64,000 nucleotides of DNA from Halopseudomonas aestusnigri (GTDB lineage: Bacteria > Pseudomonadota > Gammaproteobacteria > Pseudomonadales > Pseudomonadaceae): the NCBI RefSeq assembly GCF_002197985.1, contig NZ_NBYK01000010.1:1-64000 (forward strand), given 5' to 3'. Positions 32,781 through 44,488 of the stretch are shown piece by piece. The notes below the pieces were generated by a model. The model saw only the letters and a list, made by a program, of their open reading frames with translations. It made no database searches and was not told where the DNA came from. Within the stretch, counting starts at the first letter, position 1. The number at the start of each line of letters is the position of its first letter. Position numbers and translations under genes: made by a program.

Positions 32781-35402
32781 TTACCGCTTGGCCTTCTTGC
32801 TGCGGCCGTCATCCACCGACCACTGCTTGCCATCATGGAAAGCCCGCCACCCTGTGGGCTTGCCCTCAACTTCGGTCTGCACGTACTGCTCCTTGGTCTT
32901 GCGGCTATAGCGCACGACAGTCGGATTGCCGTCAGGATCAGCCACCGGCGCATCCAGCAGGAAGTGGTATTTCGGATCGATCTCCGCCTTGTGCGGAATC
33001 AGCTCCTTGACCAGAGGCGCCCGGGTTTCCCGGTTTTTCGGGAACTGGCTTGCAGCCAGGAACAGGCCGGAAGCACCGTCGCGCAGTACGTATACATCAT
33101 CAACCTTTTCACACTTGAGTTCCGGCATCGGCACCGGATCCGCTTTCGGCGGCGCGGCCTCACCGTTACGCAGCAGCTTGCGGGTGTTCTTGCACTCGCT
33201 GTTGGTACAGCCGAAATACTTGCCGAAACGACCGGTCTTGAGCTGCATTTCGCTGCCGCACTTGTCGCACTCAAGGGTTGGACCATCATAGCCCTTGATC
33301 TTGAACTGACCTGTCTCGATCTCGAAACCCGAGCAATCCGGGTTGTTACCACAGACATGCAACTTGCGCCGCTCGTCGATCAGGTAACTGTCCATCGCCG
33401 TGCCGCAGATAGCGCAACGATGCTTGCCACGCAGTACGCGAGACTCGCCTTCTTCGTCATCTGCCGCCACTTCATTGCCCGGCACCAGATTGATAGTCGC
33501 CTTGCAACGCTCTTTCGGTGGCAGGGCATAACCGGAACAGCCGAGGAACACACCCGTCGAGGCCGTACGAATCATCATCGGTCGCCCACAATCCTGACAC
33601 GGGATATCGGTCATCGTCGGCTGATTCGCGCGCATCCCCTTATCTTCACCAGACGCAGAGGCGGCACTCAACTTGGCGCTGAAATCGGCATAAAAATTAT
33701 TCAGCACCTGCTTCCACAGCACTTCACCGTGAGCGACGTCATCCAGTGACTCCTCCATCTTCGCGGTAAAGCCATAGTCCATCAGATTCGGGAAGCTCTC
33801 GTTCAGGCGCTCGGTAACGATATCGCCCATCTTCTCCGCGTAGAACCGGCGGTTATTCAGGGTGACGTAGCCACGATCCTGAATCGTGGAAATAATCGAC
33901 GCATAGGTCGAGGGGCGGCCAATCCCGCGCTTTTCCAGCTCCTTGACCAGGCTTGCTTCGGCGTAGCGCGCCGGCGGCTTGGTGAAGTGCTGCTTGGGGT
34001 CCAGACCCTGCAGTGCCAGCACATCATCAACCTTGATCTCCGGCAACACCTCGTCTTCGCCGCCCTTGCCCTGCTGCGGCATCACCCGGGTATAGCCGTC
34101 AAACTTGAGAATGCGGCCCTTGGCACGCAATTCAAACTCGCCAGCGGCTACCTGGATACTGGTCGACAGGTACTTGGCCGGCGTCATCTGACACGCCACA
34201 AATTGACGCCAGATCAACTCATACAGACGCTCAGCATCGCGCTCCATACCCTTAAGGTCGGCCTGCTTGAGCTTGACATCAGACGGACGGATGGCTTCGT
34301 GTGCTTCCTGCGCGCCTTCCTTGCTGCTGTACAGGTTCGGCTTTTCCGGCAGATAGGCGTCGCCAAAGTTGCTTTCGATATAGCTGCGCGCCATCGCAAT
34401 GGCATCCGCCGACAGATTGGTCGAGTCGGTACGCATATAGGTGATGTAACCCGCCTCGTAGAGACGCTGGGCCATCATCATGGTTTTCTTCACACTGAAA
34501 CCCAGGCGCGTACTGGCAGCCTGCTGCAGTGTGGAGGTAATAAAGGGCGCATTCGGACGCGAGCTGGTCGGCTTGTCCTCACGCTTGACCGCCTTGTAGA
34601 CCGCCTTTTCAAGCACCGCCAGCGCGGCATCGGTCTGCGCCTTGTTGGTCGGGCGGAAGGTCTCACCGTTCTGCTTGACCACCTCGAAGCGGACACTTTC
34701 TGCCTTGGGCGTGTTCAGGCGCGCATGCACCTCCCAGAACTCCTCAGGCACAAAGGCACGGATTTCGCGCTCACGATCAACGATCAGCTTGACCGCCACC
34801 GACTGCACGCGGCCAGCAGAAAGCCCGCGAGCAATCTTCTGCCACAACAGCGGCGAAACCATATAACCCACCACGCGATCAAGGAAACGACGCGCCTGCT
34901 GGGCATTGACCCGGTTCATATCCAGCTCGCCAGGCTGCGAGAACGCCTCCTGGATAGCCTTTTTGGTGATTTCGTTGAACACCACGCGCTTGTAGCGTGA
35001 ATCGTCGCCACCGATGCTCTCGCGCAGGTGCCAGGCAATGGCTTCTCCTTCGCGGTCCAAGTCCGTTGCGAGATAGACGGTGTCGGCGTCCTTGGCCAAA
35101 CGACGCAGTTCGTCGACGACCTTTTCCTTGCCGGGCAGAATTTCGTAGTGGGCTTTCCAATCGTTCTCCGGATCGACCCCCATGCGCTTGACCAGTTGCG
35201 CCCTGGCTTTCTGCTGCTTTTCCTGCTCGCTGGCAGCGGTCTTGCGCCCACCCTTGGGTTTGCTTTCGGTCTTGCCACTGCCGCTGGTGGGCAGGTCGCG
35301 AATATGGCCGATACTCGACTTCACCACATACTCGTTACCGAGATACTTGTTGATTGTCTTGGCCTTGGCTGGCGACTCCACAATGACCAGTGCTTTTCCC
35401 AT
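32781..35402 (-). CDS. topA: DNA topoisomerase I
   Basis: TopA is a type IA topoisomerase that relaxes negative supercoils. It is 873 residues from the ATG at 35402. The TOPRIM domain starts [17 protein letters not shown] and has [14 protein letters not shown] with the DxD metal site. The active-site Tyr is in [14 protein letters not shown]. Three C-terminal four-Cys zinc modules are seen ([16 protein letters not shown] and CDKCGSEMQ), then a zinc-ribbon-like tail ending in a basic KKAKR. Confidence 0.98.
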   Translation of the reverse strand: MGKALVIVESPAKAKTINKYLGNEYVVKSSIGHIRDLPTSGSGKTESKPKGGRKTAASEQEKQQKARAQLVKRMGVDPENDWKAHYEILPGKEKVVDELRRLAKDADTVYLATDLDREGEAIAWHLRESIGGDDSRYKRVVFNEITKKAIQEAFSQPGELDMNRVNAQQARRFLDRVVGYMVSPLLWQKIARGLSAGRVQSVAVKLIVDREREIRAFVPEEFWEVHARLNTPKAESVRFEVVKQNGETFRPTNKAQTDAALAVLEKAVYKAVKREDKPTSSRPNAPFITSTLQQAASTRLGFSVKKTMMMAQRLYEAGYITYMRTDSTNLSADAIAMARSYIESNFGDAYLPEKPNLYSSKEGAQEAHEAIRPSDVKLKQADLKGMERDAERLYELIWRQFVACQMTPAKYLSTSIQVAAGEFELRAKGRILKFDGYTRVMPQQGKGGEDEVLPEIKVDDVLALQGLDPKQHFTKPPARYAEASLVKELEKRGIGRPSTYASIISTIQDRGYVTLNNRRFYAEKMGDIVTERLNESFPNLMDYGFTAKMEESLDDVAHGEVLWKQVLNNFYADFSAKLSAASASGEDKGMRANQPTMTDIPCQDCGRPMMIRTASTGVFLGCSGYALPPKERCKATINLVPGNEVAADDEEGESRVLRGKHRCAICGTAMDSYLIDERRKLHVCGNNPDCSGFEIETGQFKIKGYDGPTLECDKCGSEMQLKTGRFGKYFGCTNSECKNTRKLLRNGEAAPPKADPVPMPELKCEKVDDVYVLRDGASGLFLAASQFPKNRETRAPLVKELIPHKAEIDPKYHFLLDAPVADPDGNPTVVRYSRKTKEQYVQTEVEGKPTGWRAFHDGKQWSVDDGRSKKAKR

Positions 35403-35495
35403 GGATACTTTTTTTCCTGACCCGAACTGAACTCGAAACTGGCGACTCAGCCACATCACACGGCAAACTGCCGGATGGGCTGGAGGGGCCAGAGC

Positions 35496-35708
35496 CTACA
35501 CGTCTTCGCTGATAAAGGTAAAGCGCGGATGTGACTCGCCGTCAACCTCGACCACTTCGTTGAACATGGCCAGCGGTCTTACCCAGAGGTCGAAATCGCC
35601 GTACAGGGTTCGATACACGACGAGCGGCTCCTCGGTCTCCGAGTGCCGCGCCAGACCAATGACCTGATAGTCCTTTCCTTTATAGTGCCGATAACGTCCC
35701 GGACGCAT
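35496..35708 (-). CDS. DUF1653 family protein
   Basis: This is a complete 70-residue protein, MRPGRYRHYKGKDYQVIGLARHSETEEPLVVYRTLYG, then WVRPLAMFNEVVEVDG. This is the DUF1653 beta-rich domain, found in many bacteria alone or fused, with no assigned function. It lies between topA and fadA, about 90 bp before the topA start, and could be co-transcribed with topA. A terminator separates it from fadA upstream. Confidence 0.9.
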   Translation of the reverse strand: MRPGRYRHYKGKDYQVIGLARHSETEEPLVVYRTLYGDFDLWVRPLAMFNEVVEVDGESHPRFTFISEDV

Positions 35709-35746
35709 TACTGCTCTCCTCTGTATCCAGTGTCAGCATCAATAAA

Positions 35747-35773
35747 AAAGCCGAGGCACAAGGCCTCGGCTTT
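35747..35773. terminator. intrinsic terminator after fadBA
   Basis: AAAGCCGAGGC (35747-35757) pairs with GCCTCGGCTTT (35763-35773) around a 5-nt loop, followed on the minus strand by a T tract from the AATAAAAAA at 35741-35749. It lies 19 bp after the fadA stop. Confidence 0.92.
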
Positions 35774-35791
35774 CGCTACCACCTGCAGACT

Positions 35792-36997
<1,206 letters not shown>

Positions 36998-39145
36998 TTA
37001 ACCGAAGAATTTCTGACCGTTCTTCGCCATTTCACGCAGCTTTTCAGTCGGTGCGTACATGGCGCCGAACTCGGCGTATTTATCAGCAATGGCAACAAAC
37101 TCAGCCACGCCGATGGTGTCGATGTAACGCAGGGCGCCACCACGGAAGGGCGGGAAGCCGATACCGTAGACCAGACCCATATCTGCGTCAGCCGCGGACT
37201 CGACGATGCCATCTTCCAGGCAGCGTACGGTTTCCAGGCACAGCGGAACCATCATGATTTCGATGATTTCCTCGTCGGTGAACTCGCGCTGCTCCAGAAC
37301 TACTTCTTTCAGCAGCTCATAAGCCTTGGCGTCGACAACCTTCTTCGGCTTGCCCTTCTTGTCCATCTCGTAGGCATAGAAGCCGCTGCCGGTCTTCTGA
37401 CCCAGACGGCCGGCGTCATACATGACGTCAACAGCGGTGCGGGTCTTGTCGGCCATACGGTCCGGGTAGCCTTCAGCCATGACGTCACGGCCGTGGTGAC
37501 CGGTGTCCATGCCGACAACGTCCATCAGGTAAGCCGGGCCCATCGGCCAGCCAAACTTTTCCATGACCTTGTCAACGCGCTGGAAGTCGGCACCCATCCC
37601 GATCAGGCGAGCAAAGCCACCGAAATACGGGAACAGGATACGATTGACCAGGAAGCCGGGGCAGTCGTTGACCACAACCGGGGTCTTGCCCATCTTCTTG
37701 GCGTAGGCAACGGTGGTGGCGACCGCTTTGTCGCTGGACTTCGCGCCACGGATAACCTCAACCAGCGGCATCATGTGTACCGGGTTGAAGAAGTGCATGC
37801 CGCAGAAGTTTTCCGGACGCTTGAGCGCCTCGGCCAGATAGGTGATGGAGATAGTCGAGGTATTGGAAGTGATGATGGTGTCTTCCGTTACCTGACCTTC
37901 CACTTCTGCCAGCACCGCGTGTTTGACCTTCGGATTCTCGACAACCGCTTCAACCACCAGGTCAACTTCCTTGAAGTCGCCGTAGGACATGGTCGGACGG
38001 ATGGCGTTCAGCGCCTTGGCCATTTGCTCAGGCTTCATGCGGCCTTTGGCAACACGCTTGCCCAGCAGCTTGGAGGCTTCGTCCAGACCCAGCTGGATGC
38101 CTTCCTCGCGGATATCCTTCATCAGGATCGGAGTGCCCTTGACGGCAGACTGGTAGGCGATACCGCCACCCATGATGCCTGCGCCCAGTACGGCAGCCAG
38201 CTTCACATCACCAGCCTGCTTATCGTACTTCTTGGCTTTGTGCTTGAGTACCTGATCGTTCAGGAACAGACCAACGAGGCTGGCAGCAACAGAGGTCTTG
38301 GCCAGCTTGGCAAAACCGGCAGCTTCAATTTCCAGCGCCTTTTCACGGCCGTGGTTGGCTGCTTTCTGGATGGTCTTGATCGCTTCAACCGGCGCCGGAT
38401 AGTTCGGGCCTGCCTGACCGGCGACGAAACCCTTGGAGGTTTCAAACGCCATCATCTGCTCGATGGTGTTCAGCTTGACCTTTTCCAGTTTGGGCTGACG
38501 CTTGGCCTTGTAGTCCAGCTCGCCGGCGATGGCGCGCTTGATCACGTCAATGGCAGCCGCCTTGAGCTGATCATCGGCAACAACCGCATCAACTGCACCG
38601 ACTTTCAGAGCCTTGTCAGCGCGCTGCTCGGTACCGCCGCAGATCCACTCGATGGCGTTGTCCACGCCGATCAGGCGCGGCAGGCGAACGGTGCCGCCGA
38701 AGCCCGGGTAGATACCCAGCTTGACTTCCGGCAAACCGATCTTGGCGCTGGCGGCCATGACACGGAAATCGGCCGCCAGACACATTTCCAGACCACCACC
38801 CAGCGCGATGCCATTGATGGCAGCAACGGTGGGAACGTTCAGGTCTTCAAATGCGTTGAAGATCTTGTTGGCTTCCAGGTTCCCGGCAACCAGATCTTCT
38901 TCCGGCAGCTTGAACGTACCAACGAATTCGGTGATGTCGGCGCCGACGATGAAAACGTCCTTGCCGCTGGTGACAACAACGCCGGTGACATCGGCATTGT
39001 TCTGGATGGCCTCTACCGCCGCCTGCAGCTCGGACAGAGTGGCGCTGTTGAACTTGTTGACCGACTCGCCCTGCAGATCAAATCTGAGCTCGACGATGCC
39101 GTCTTCAAGGCCTTGAACCGTGATGGCTTTACCTTCGTAAATCAT
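36998..39145 (-). CDS. fadB: fatty acid oxidation complex subunit alpha
   Basis: FadB is a 715-residue multifunctional enzyme. The N-terminal enoyl-CoA hydratase/isomerase domain has [21 protein letters not shown] and [21 protein letters not shown] with two catalytic Glu. The hydroxyacyl-CoA dehydrogenase domain starts at [18 protein letters not shown] (about residue 317), with [17 protein letters not shown] carrying the His. The ATG at 39145 follows GGAG by 8 nt and gives the standard Pseudomonas length; the frame is open one codon further to a TTG. A PsrA-type box lies about 130 bp upstream. Confidence 0.98.
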   Translation of the reverse strand: MIYEGKAITVQGLEDGIVELRFDLQGESVNKFNSATLSELQAAVEAIQNNADVTGVVVTSGKDVFIVGADITEFVGTFKLPEEDLVAGNLEANKIFNAFEDLNVPTVAAINGIALGGGLEMCLAADFRVMAASAKIGLPEVKLGIYPGFGGTVRLPRLIGVDNAIEWICGGTEQRADKALKVGAVDAVVADDQLKAAAIDVIKRAIAGELDYKAKRQPKLEKVKLNTIEQMMAFETSKGFVAGQAGPNYPAPVEAIKTIQKAANHGREKALEIEAAGFAKLAKTSVAASLVGLFLNDQVLKHKAKKYDKQAGDVKLAAVLGAGIMGGGIAYQSAVKGTPILMKDIREEGIQLGLDEASKLLGKRVAKGRMKPEQMAKALNAIRPTMSYGDFKEVDLVVEAVVENPKVKHAVLAEVEGQVTEDTIITSNTSTISITYLAEALKRPENFCGMHFFNPVHMMPLVEVIRGAKSSDKAVATTVAYAKKMGKTPVVVNDCPGFLVNRILFPYFGGFARLIGMGADFQRVDKVMEKFGWPMGPAYLMDVVGMDTGHHGRDVMAEGYPDRMADKTRTAVDVMYDAGRLGQKTGSGFYAYEMDKKGKPKKVVDAKAYELLKEVVLEQREFTDEEIIEIMMVPLCLETVRCLEDGIVESAADADMGLVYGIGFPPFRGGALRYIDTIGVAEFVAIADKYAEFGAMYAPTEKLREMAKNGQKFFG

Positions 39146-39672
39146 CAACTGATCTCCACGCTATGAAAAGCACATGAGAAACACCGGCCAGCCACGTCTC
39201 TTTGCCGACACGTCGCCCGCCAGTGTCATGAACGATCCCGATAATCGGGGGACACGCTGAATCAAAAAATTCATACGACCGTTTGATTCGGGTGCGCACA
39301 CCTTCTTTGAATTCAGCCCTGTTGTCAATTGGGGGACGGCATCAGCGCCGCCAAAACAGCTGTCTTCCCCCAACAAAAACAACAAATAAATTCTTTAAAA
39401 ACAATTAGATAAAAAGAACACCCAATTCCAAACCAGGCCATCAACTTTCTCTTCAAGCAATGCAGCCTGCAGCAAAAAACCCGTCGCCACCGCAGTCTCG
39501 GCTGCCGCCAGGCCATGAAAAACGGCCGGAAACAGTCTGCATCAACGCCCTGATCGGCGCTATGCTGAGAATAGACGAGGTTCGCCAGGCGGCCGCTTAA
39601 GCCCTCGAAGAAACGGGCTGCACCTTGCTCGACAAGACTGCTAGTATCGCTGCAAAAAAGGAGAAAGAGCCG
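39146..39672. promoter_or_regulatory. fadBA / uspA intergenic region with PsrA-type box
   Basis: This is 527 bp without a credible gene. At 39272-39285, read on the minus strand, is CAAAC-GGTC-GTATG, one base off the PsrA pattern, followed by an AT-rich TTTTTTGATT that may hold the -35. The section 39330-39600 is AT-richer than the surroundings and shows no recognisable element. Confidence 0.7.
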
Positions 39673-40110
39673 ATGCTGTACAAACATGTGCTGGTCGCGG
39701 TTGACCTGATCGAAGAGTGCCGCGCAGTCGCTGACCACGCCCTGCAGCTGGCCAAAGCCCTGGATGCAAAGCTGTCATTGCTGCACGTGGTAGAACCGCT
39801 GGCAATGGCATACGGCGGAGATGTACCAATGGACCTGTCGATGCTGCAGCAACAGCAGTTCGAGCAGGCAAAGGAGCGCATGCAGCTATTTGCTGCGGAT
39901 TACGGCCTGCCTGAAGAGCAGCTGCAGATTGCCTTCGGCCATCCGCGCCAGGAAATCCACCGGGTCGCCACCGAGCAGGATTGCGACCTTATCGTCGTAG
40001 GCAGCCACGGCCGCCACGGCCTGGCGCTGCTGCTGGGCTCGACCGCCAACGACGTACTGCACGGCGCGCCCTGCGACGTGATCGCAGTGCGGCTGGGGAA
40101 GAAGGGCTAG
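39673..40110 (+). CDS. universal stress protein A family
   Basis: This is a 145-residue UspA-fold protein, MLYKHVLVAVDLIEECRAVADHALQLA at the start and VVGSHGRHGLALLLGSTANDVLHGAPCDVIAVRL at the end. The latter holds the GxxG(9x)G(S/T) nucleotide-binding pattern, so ATP binding is plausible. Related proteins rise in stationary phase and oxygen limitation. GGAGAAAGAG lies before the ATG at 39673. It converges on the ABC-F gene across a repeat region. Confidence 0.9.
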   Translation: MLYKHVLVAVDLIEECRAVADHALQLAKALDAKLSLLHVVEPLAMAYGGDVPMDLSMLQQQQFEQAKERMQLFAADYGLPEEQLQIAFGHPRQEIHRVATEQDCDLIVVGSHGRHGLALLLGSTANDVLHGAPCDVIAVRLGKKG

Positions 40111-40127
40111 CGCCCCTGCGGGGGCGC
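40110..40127. repeat. GC hairpin after uspA
   Basis: GCGCCCC (40110-40116) and GGGGCGC (40121-40127) form a stem directly after the uspA stop codon. It could end transcription, but it has no T tract. Confidence 0.5.
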
Positions 40128-40179
40128 AAGCCACAAGCCTCAAGCTGCAGGAGAAACCCGGAAGACAGCCTTCCCTCGC

Positions 40180-40221
40180 TTGTAGCTTGTAGCTTGTAGC
40201 TTGTAGCTTGTAGCTTGTAGC
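40180..40221. repeat. six tandem TTGTAGC heptamers
   Basis: Six exact copies of TTGTAGC fill 42 bp between uspA and the convergent ABC-F gene. Just before them (about 40128-40148) are three degenerate heptamers in the opposite orientation (AAGCCAC, AAGCCTC, AAGCTGC), so the two blocks can pair as an imperfect inverted repeat. Confidence 0.95.
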
Positions 40222-40235
40222 TAAAGCGAGATGGC

Positions 40236-42158
40236 TTAGCCGCCCGCCATATCCTCCAGCTCCGCCCAGCGCTCCATGGCGGCGTCCAGTTCGGCCTGTT
40301 TGGCTTCCACTGCCGCCAGCACCGGGGCGGTCGCTTCATGGGACTGCAGGTAGAAATCGGGATCACCGACCTGCACCTGCAAGGCTTCCAGCTCCGCTTC
40401 CAGCTTTTCCAGCACCGCAGGCAAGCCATCCAGTTCGCGCTGCAACTTGTAGCTGAGTTTGGGCTTGGCGGCCGCTGCCGGTGCTGCCGGAACCGGCTCA
40501 GGGGTCGGCTCGGCAACAGGCGCACTCTGCGGCTGCGCCTTTTCACCCCACTCCGCCAGCTGGTCGACGCTACCGCCCTGACGCAGCCAGTCGGCATAGC
40601 CGCCGACATACTCACGCACCCTGCCCTGACCTTCAAACACCAGGCTGCTGGTGACCACGTTATCCAGAAACGCCCGGTCGTGGCTGACGATCAGCACGGT
40701 GCCGTCGAAACCGGCGAGCACTTCCTCAAGCAATTCAAGGGTTTCCACGTCGAGATCGTTGGTCGGCTCGTCAAGCACCAGCAGGTTGGCGGGCTTGCTG
40801 AACAACCGCGCCAGCAGCAGCCTTGCGCGCTCACCACCGGACAATGCCTTGACCGGCGTACGGGCGCGCTCGGCAGAGAACAGAAAGTCCCCGAGATAGC
40901 TGATGATGTGGCGGCGATCGCCATTAATCTCGATGAAGTCGCGCCCTTCGGAAATATTGTCGATCACGGTCTTTTCCGGATCGAGCTGGTCACGCAACTG
41001 ATCGAAGTAGGCGACCTCCAGCCGCGTGCCGCTATGAATGCGGCCACTGGTCGGCTGCAACTGCCCCAGCAGCAGCTTGAGCAGGGTACTTTTGCCGGAA
41101 CCGTTGTTGCCGATCAGACCGATCCGATCCCCGCGAATCACATTAAGCGACAGGTCACGCACCAGCGGCGCGCGGCCAGGCCAGGCAAAGCTGACATTCT
41201 CGACCTCAATAACCCGCTTGCCGGACGCCTCGGCAGTTTCCAACTGAAAGCTCGCCTTGCCCTGACGCTCAATACGCTGGGCACGCTCGTCCCGCATCGC
41301 CTTGAGTGCGCGCACACGGCCTTCGTTACGGGTACGACGGGCCTTGATGCCTTGACGAATCCAGACCTCTTCCTGCGCCAGCTTCTTGTCGAACAGCGCA
41401 TTGGCTGTCGCCTCGGCTGCCAGTTGCTGCTCCTTGTGCTCCAGGAAGCTGCGATAGTCACCCTGCCAATCAATCAGCTGACCGCGATCCAGTTCAAGAA
41501 TGCGGGTCGCCAAGGCCTGCAGGAATGCCCGGTCGTGGGTGATAAACAGCACCGCACCACGGAACTCCAGCAGCACGCTTTCCAGCCAGGCAATGGTATG
41601 AATATCCAGGTGGTTGGTCGGCTCGTCCAGCAGCAGCACGTCCGGCTCTGCCACCAGCGCCTGCGCCAGCAGCACCCGGCGGCGCCAGCCACCGGAGAGC
41701 TCCGACATCTGCTTGTCGGCCGGCAATCCGAGCCGGGTCAGGGTGGTATCGACCAGTTGATCAAGACGCCAACCGTCCTTCGCCTCCAACTGCCCCTGCA
41801 CCTTTTCCAGCCGTGCCAGCTCGGCATCACCCATATCGCCTGAGATCAGATGATGATACTCGGCAAGCAGCTCACCGACACCAGCCAGACCGGACGCCAC
41901 CACGTCATAGACGGTCTTGTCATCGGCCGCCGGCAGCTCCTGCGGCAACTGCCCCACCTTCAATCCCGGGGCAAACCAGATCTCGCCTTCGTCGGCTGTC
42001 TGCTCACCGGTCACCAGGCGAAACAGGCTGGATTTACCCGCACCGTTGCGACCAATCAGGCAGACCCGCTCGCCACGATCGAGCTGAAAGCCCACTTTAT
42101 CCAGCAGCGGATTGAGCCCGTAGGCCAGAGATACATCGGAAAACGAAAGCAGCGGCAT
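40236..42158 (-). CDS. ABC-F family ATPase (Uup/YheS-like)
   Basis: This is a 640-residue soluble ABC-F protein with two ATPase domains and no membrane helices. The first has Walker A GRNGAGKSSLF and signature LSGGWRRRVLLAQAL; the second has GNNGSGKSTLL and LSGGERARLLLARLF. The linker (about residues 230-310) is charged and basic. The C-terminal extension from about 530 has an Ala/Pro-rich hinge then a coiled-coil-like helix (LQRELDGLPAVLEKLEAELEALQ). Family members act on ribosomes as translation factors. YheS versus Uup cannot be decided by eye. Confidence 0.93.
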   Translation of the reverse strand: MPLLSFSDVSLAYGLNPLLDKVGFQLDRGERVCLIGRNGAGKSSLFRLVTGEQTADEGEIWFAPGLKVGQLPQELPAADDKTVYDVVASGLAGVGELLAEYHHLISGDMGDAELARLEKVQGQLEAKDGWRLDQLVDTTLTRLGLPADKQMSELSGGWRRRVLLAQALVAEPDVLLLDEPTNHLDIHTIAWLESVLLEFRGAVLFITHDRAFLQALATRILELDRGQLIDWQGDYRSFLEHKEQQLAAEATANALFDKKLAQEEVWIRQGIKARRTRNEGRVRALKAMRDERAQRIERQGKASFQLETAEASGKRVIEVENVSFAWPGRAPLVRDLSLNVIRGDRIGLIGNNGSGKSTLLKLLLGQLQPTSGRIHSGTRLEVAYFDQLRDQLDPEKTVIDNISEGRDFIEINGDRRHIISYLGDFLFSAERARTPVKALSGGERARLLLARLFSKPANLLVLDEPTNDLDVETLELLEEVLAGFDGTVLIVSHDRAFLDNVVTSSLVFEGQGRVREYVGGYADWLRQGGSVDQLAEWGEKAQPQSAPVAEPTPEPVPAAPAAAAKPKLSYKLQRELDGLPAVLEKLEAELEALQVQVGDPDFYLQSHEATAPVLAAVEAKQAELDAAMERWAELEDMAGG

Positions 42159-42413
42159 AACTCACCTGTTGGCTATCAAGCCGGACATTCTACCCTGTGC
42201 GGCGGCAACACATAACCGCCACCCGGCGATTGATTAAGGAAGCACTGATTAATTCCACGTGCCCTCTGCGAGCGGAACCGAGAAGTGCCTGCTCCCCCCC
42301 CTATGCCGATATCAGGCAAACCGCTAAGCTGTAGCAACAGCCTTGTCGTCCGTCGCACTCGCGACGAGCAGCTGACGTTCAATCGCGCTACACCGCCCTG
42401 CGGCAGGATCATC

Positions 42414-44351
42414 ATGCGTTACCAAACCCGCTTCGCTCTTCGTCACACCCTTATCGTCATCAGCGCTCTGCTGCTGCCCGCGCTGTCGCACGCTGACGGC
42501 CGCATCGAAAGTCAGCGACTGGCCTATGACCGGGCCCTGGTCAGCATAGAAAAGCAGCAGTGGGCCGTGTTCCAGCAGCTCGAACCCGGTCTGCGCAGCT
42601 ACATTCTTTACCCCTATGTGCGCCAGGCCTATCTGAATCAGACCTTTGCCAGCGCATCAGACGAAGATCTGGCCCGATTCGTTACCGGGCACAGCGACCT
42701 GCCGTTTGTCGCACGACTCAAGGACCGCTGGCTGACCCGGCTGGCCAGTGAGGGCAAGTGGGCGCTGTTCGATCAGCACTACCTGCCCGGCGACAGAAAC
42801 GCCAGCCAGGACTGTCGACGCGCCATGCACCAATGGGACCTGGGCGACCGCGCCGGCGCCATGCAGCAGACCCGCACGCTTTGGACGGTTGGCCGCTCTC
42901 AGCCCAATGCCTGCGACCCCCTGTTTGAGCGCTGGCGCGCCGCTGGCGGCCTGACGGACGAGATCGTCTGGCAGCGTATTCGACTCGCCCTGCTCTACCG
43001 ACAGGACGCGCTGGCGCGCTATCTGACCAAACTGATGCAACAGAATCAGGCACTGGCGACCCTGTTTGTCGACACTGCTACCCAGCCGGCCAAACTGGCC
43101 GATGCCGACCGCTACCGGGGCCTGCCGGCCAGCAAGATGGCAGATATCGCCACAGTCTCGCTGCGCCGCATGGGCCGCGACGACGCCAGTGGGGCGCTCG
43201 CTCTATGGCCTCATTACCGCGACCTGCCGTACAGCGACGAAGACCGTCTGGCCATCACCCGCGACATTGGCGTGCGTCTGGCCAAGAAGATCGACCCGGC
43301 GGCGCTGCCGTTCATGGCCGCCAACGATCCACACATGCAGGACAACGATGTCAGTGAATGGCGTGTGCGACTGGCCTTGCGCACCCGCCAATGGGATACC
43401 GCCCGACAGCTGACTGAACAGCTGCCGGCATCACTTGCCGAACAGAGCCGCTGGCGCTACTGGCGCCTGCGCAGCACCCAGCTGTCCTCCAGCTCCGCCG
43501 GTGAGCTGGTCAGCGAATACAAGTCACTGGCCCAGGAACGGGACTTTTACGGATTCCTGGCCGCCGAGCGTGCCCGCCAGCCCTACGCCCTCAATCACCA
43601 GCGCGCCAATGTCGCCGACGAGGTAATGCGCAGTGTGCAACAGGATCCGGGCATCCTGCGTGCCCGCGAGTTTCTTGATCGCAACGACGTTATCAGCGCC
43701 CGGCGGGAGTGGTATCACGCCGGCGAGCGCTTCAATCGCGAGCAACTGATTGCCCAGGCGGTGCTGGCAAACGACATGGCCTGGTACTTTCCGGCCATCC
43801 GTGGAGTCAGCCAGGCGCAGTACTGGGACGATCTGGATATCCGCTTCCCAATGGCCTACCAGCAACCGATTCAGGATCAGGCCCGTGCGCGCCAGATCAA
43901 CTCCACCTGGGTCTACGCGATCACCCGCCAGGAAAGCGCCTTCATGGCCGACGCTCGCTCGCATGCCGGCGCCATGGGCTTGATGCAACTGATGCCTGCC
44001 ACCGCACGGGAAACTGCACGTCGCTACGCCATTCCCTATTCAGGCAACCACGACGCACTGATCCCGGAGCGCAATATCGCACTGGGCGCCGCCTATCTGT
44101 CCGGTCTCAGCCAGCAGTTCCGTGGCAATCGCGTCCTCGCGTCTGCCGCCTACAATGCCGGCCCGGGGCGCGTGCGCCAGTGGACACGGGACATGGGCAG
44201 CCTGCCCGCCGATGTCTGGATCGAATCCATCCCATTTGATGAAACCCGCAAGTATGTGCAGAGCGTGCTGAGCTACGCGGTGATCTACGGCCAGAAACTC
44301 GGCATTCAGCAACCGGTGATGGAGCAGCACGAGCGCTATCTGGAACCGTAA
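42414..44351 (+). CDS. slt: soluble lytic murein transglycosylase
   Basis: Slt70-type enzyme of 645 residues that cleaves peptidoglycan to 1,6-anhydromuropeptides in the periplasm. A signal peptide (MRYQTRFALRHTLIVISALLLPALSHA) is followed by a long all-helical superhelix (about 30-450). A C-terminal lysozyme-like domain has the catalytic Glu in ITRQESAFMADARSHAGAMGLMQLMP and ends with AYNAGPGRVRQW. I chose the ATG at 42414 since only it gives a signal peptide. It feeds NagZ, encoded elsewhere in the window, with recycling substrates. Confidence 0.95.
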   Translation: MRYQTRFALRHTLIVISALLLPALSHADGRIESQRLAYDRALVSIEKQQWAVFQQLEPGLRSYILYPYVRQAYLNQTFASASDEDLARFVTGHSDLPFVARLKDRWLTRLASEGKWALFDQHYLPGDRNASQDCRRAMHQWDLGDRAGAMQQTRTLWTVGRSQPNACDPLFERWRAAGGLTDEIVWQRIRLALLYRQDALARYLTKLMQQNQALATLFVDTATQPAKLADADRYRGLPASKMADIATVSLRRMGRDDASGALALWPHYRDLPYSDEDRLAITRDIGVRLAKKIDPAALPFMAANDPHMQDNDVSEWRVRLALRTRQWDTARQLTEQLPASLAEQSRWRYWRLRSTQLSSSSAGELVSEYKSLAQERDFYGFLAAERARQPYALNHQRANVADEVMRSVQQDPGILRAREFLDRNDVISARREWYHAGERFNREQLIAQAVLANDMAWYFPAIRGVSQAQYWDDLDIRFPMAYQQPIQDQARARQINSTWVYAITRQESAFMADARSHAGAMGLMQLMPATARETARRYAIPYSGNHDALIPERNIALGAAYLSGLSQQFRGNRVLASAAYNAGPGRVRQWTRDMGSLPADVWIESIPFDETRKYVQSVLSYAVIYGQKLGIQQPVMEQHERYLEP

Positions 44352-44392
44352 GGATGCCAACGGGTTGGGGACGCTACGCCCCCATGATGCGT

Positions 44393-44486
44393 AGGGTGGC
44401 CTAAGCCGAAGGCGTGTCCACCAGAAACGCTACCAGACAGCATCGTGTGCAGGGTGGACTAAGCCAAAGGCGTGTCCACCGGAAAG
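44393..44486. repeat. two REP-like stem-loop repeats
   Basis: Copies at about 44393-44428 and 44451-44486 share AGGGTGG, CTAAGCC and GGCGTGTCCACC with few changes. Each folds as GGTGGAC (or GGTGGCC) against GTCCACC with an inner GCC/GGC pair. They lie between the slt and cheV 3' ends, spaced 58 bp from start to start. Confidence 0.85.
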
Positions 44487-44488
44487 GC

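Noticed and set aside
39325-39738. 137-codon minus-strand open frame between fadB and uspA
   Set aside because: It overlaps the uspA start region, is rich in Cys and Arg without pattern, and lacks a Shine-Dalgarno. The gap is better read as regulatory or spacer DNA.
40180-40221. possible CRISPR array
   Set aside because: The units are 7 bp and directly adjacent, with no spacers and no cas genes nearby. This is a simple tandem repeat.
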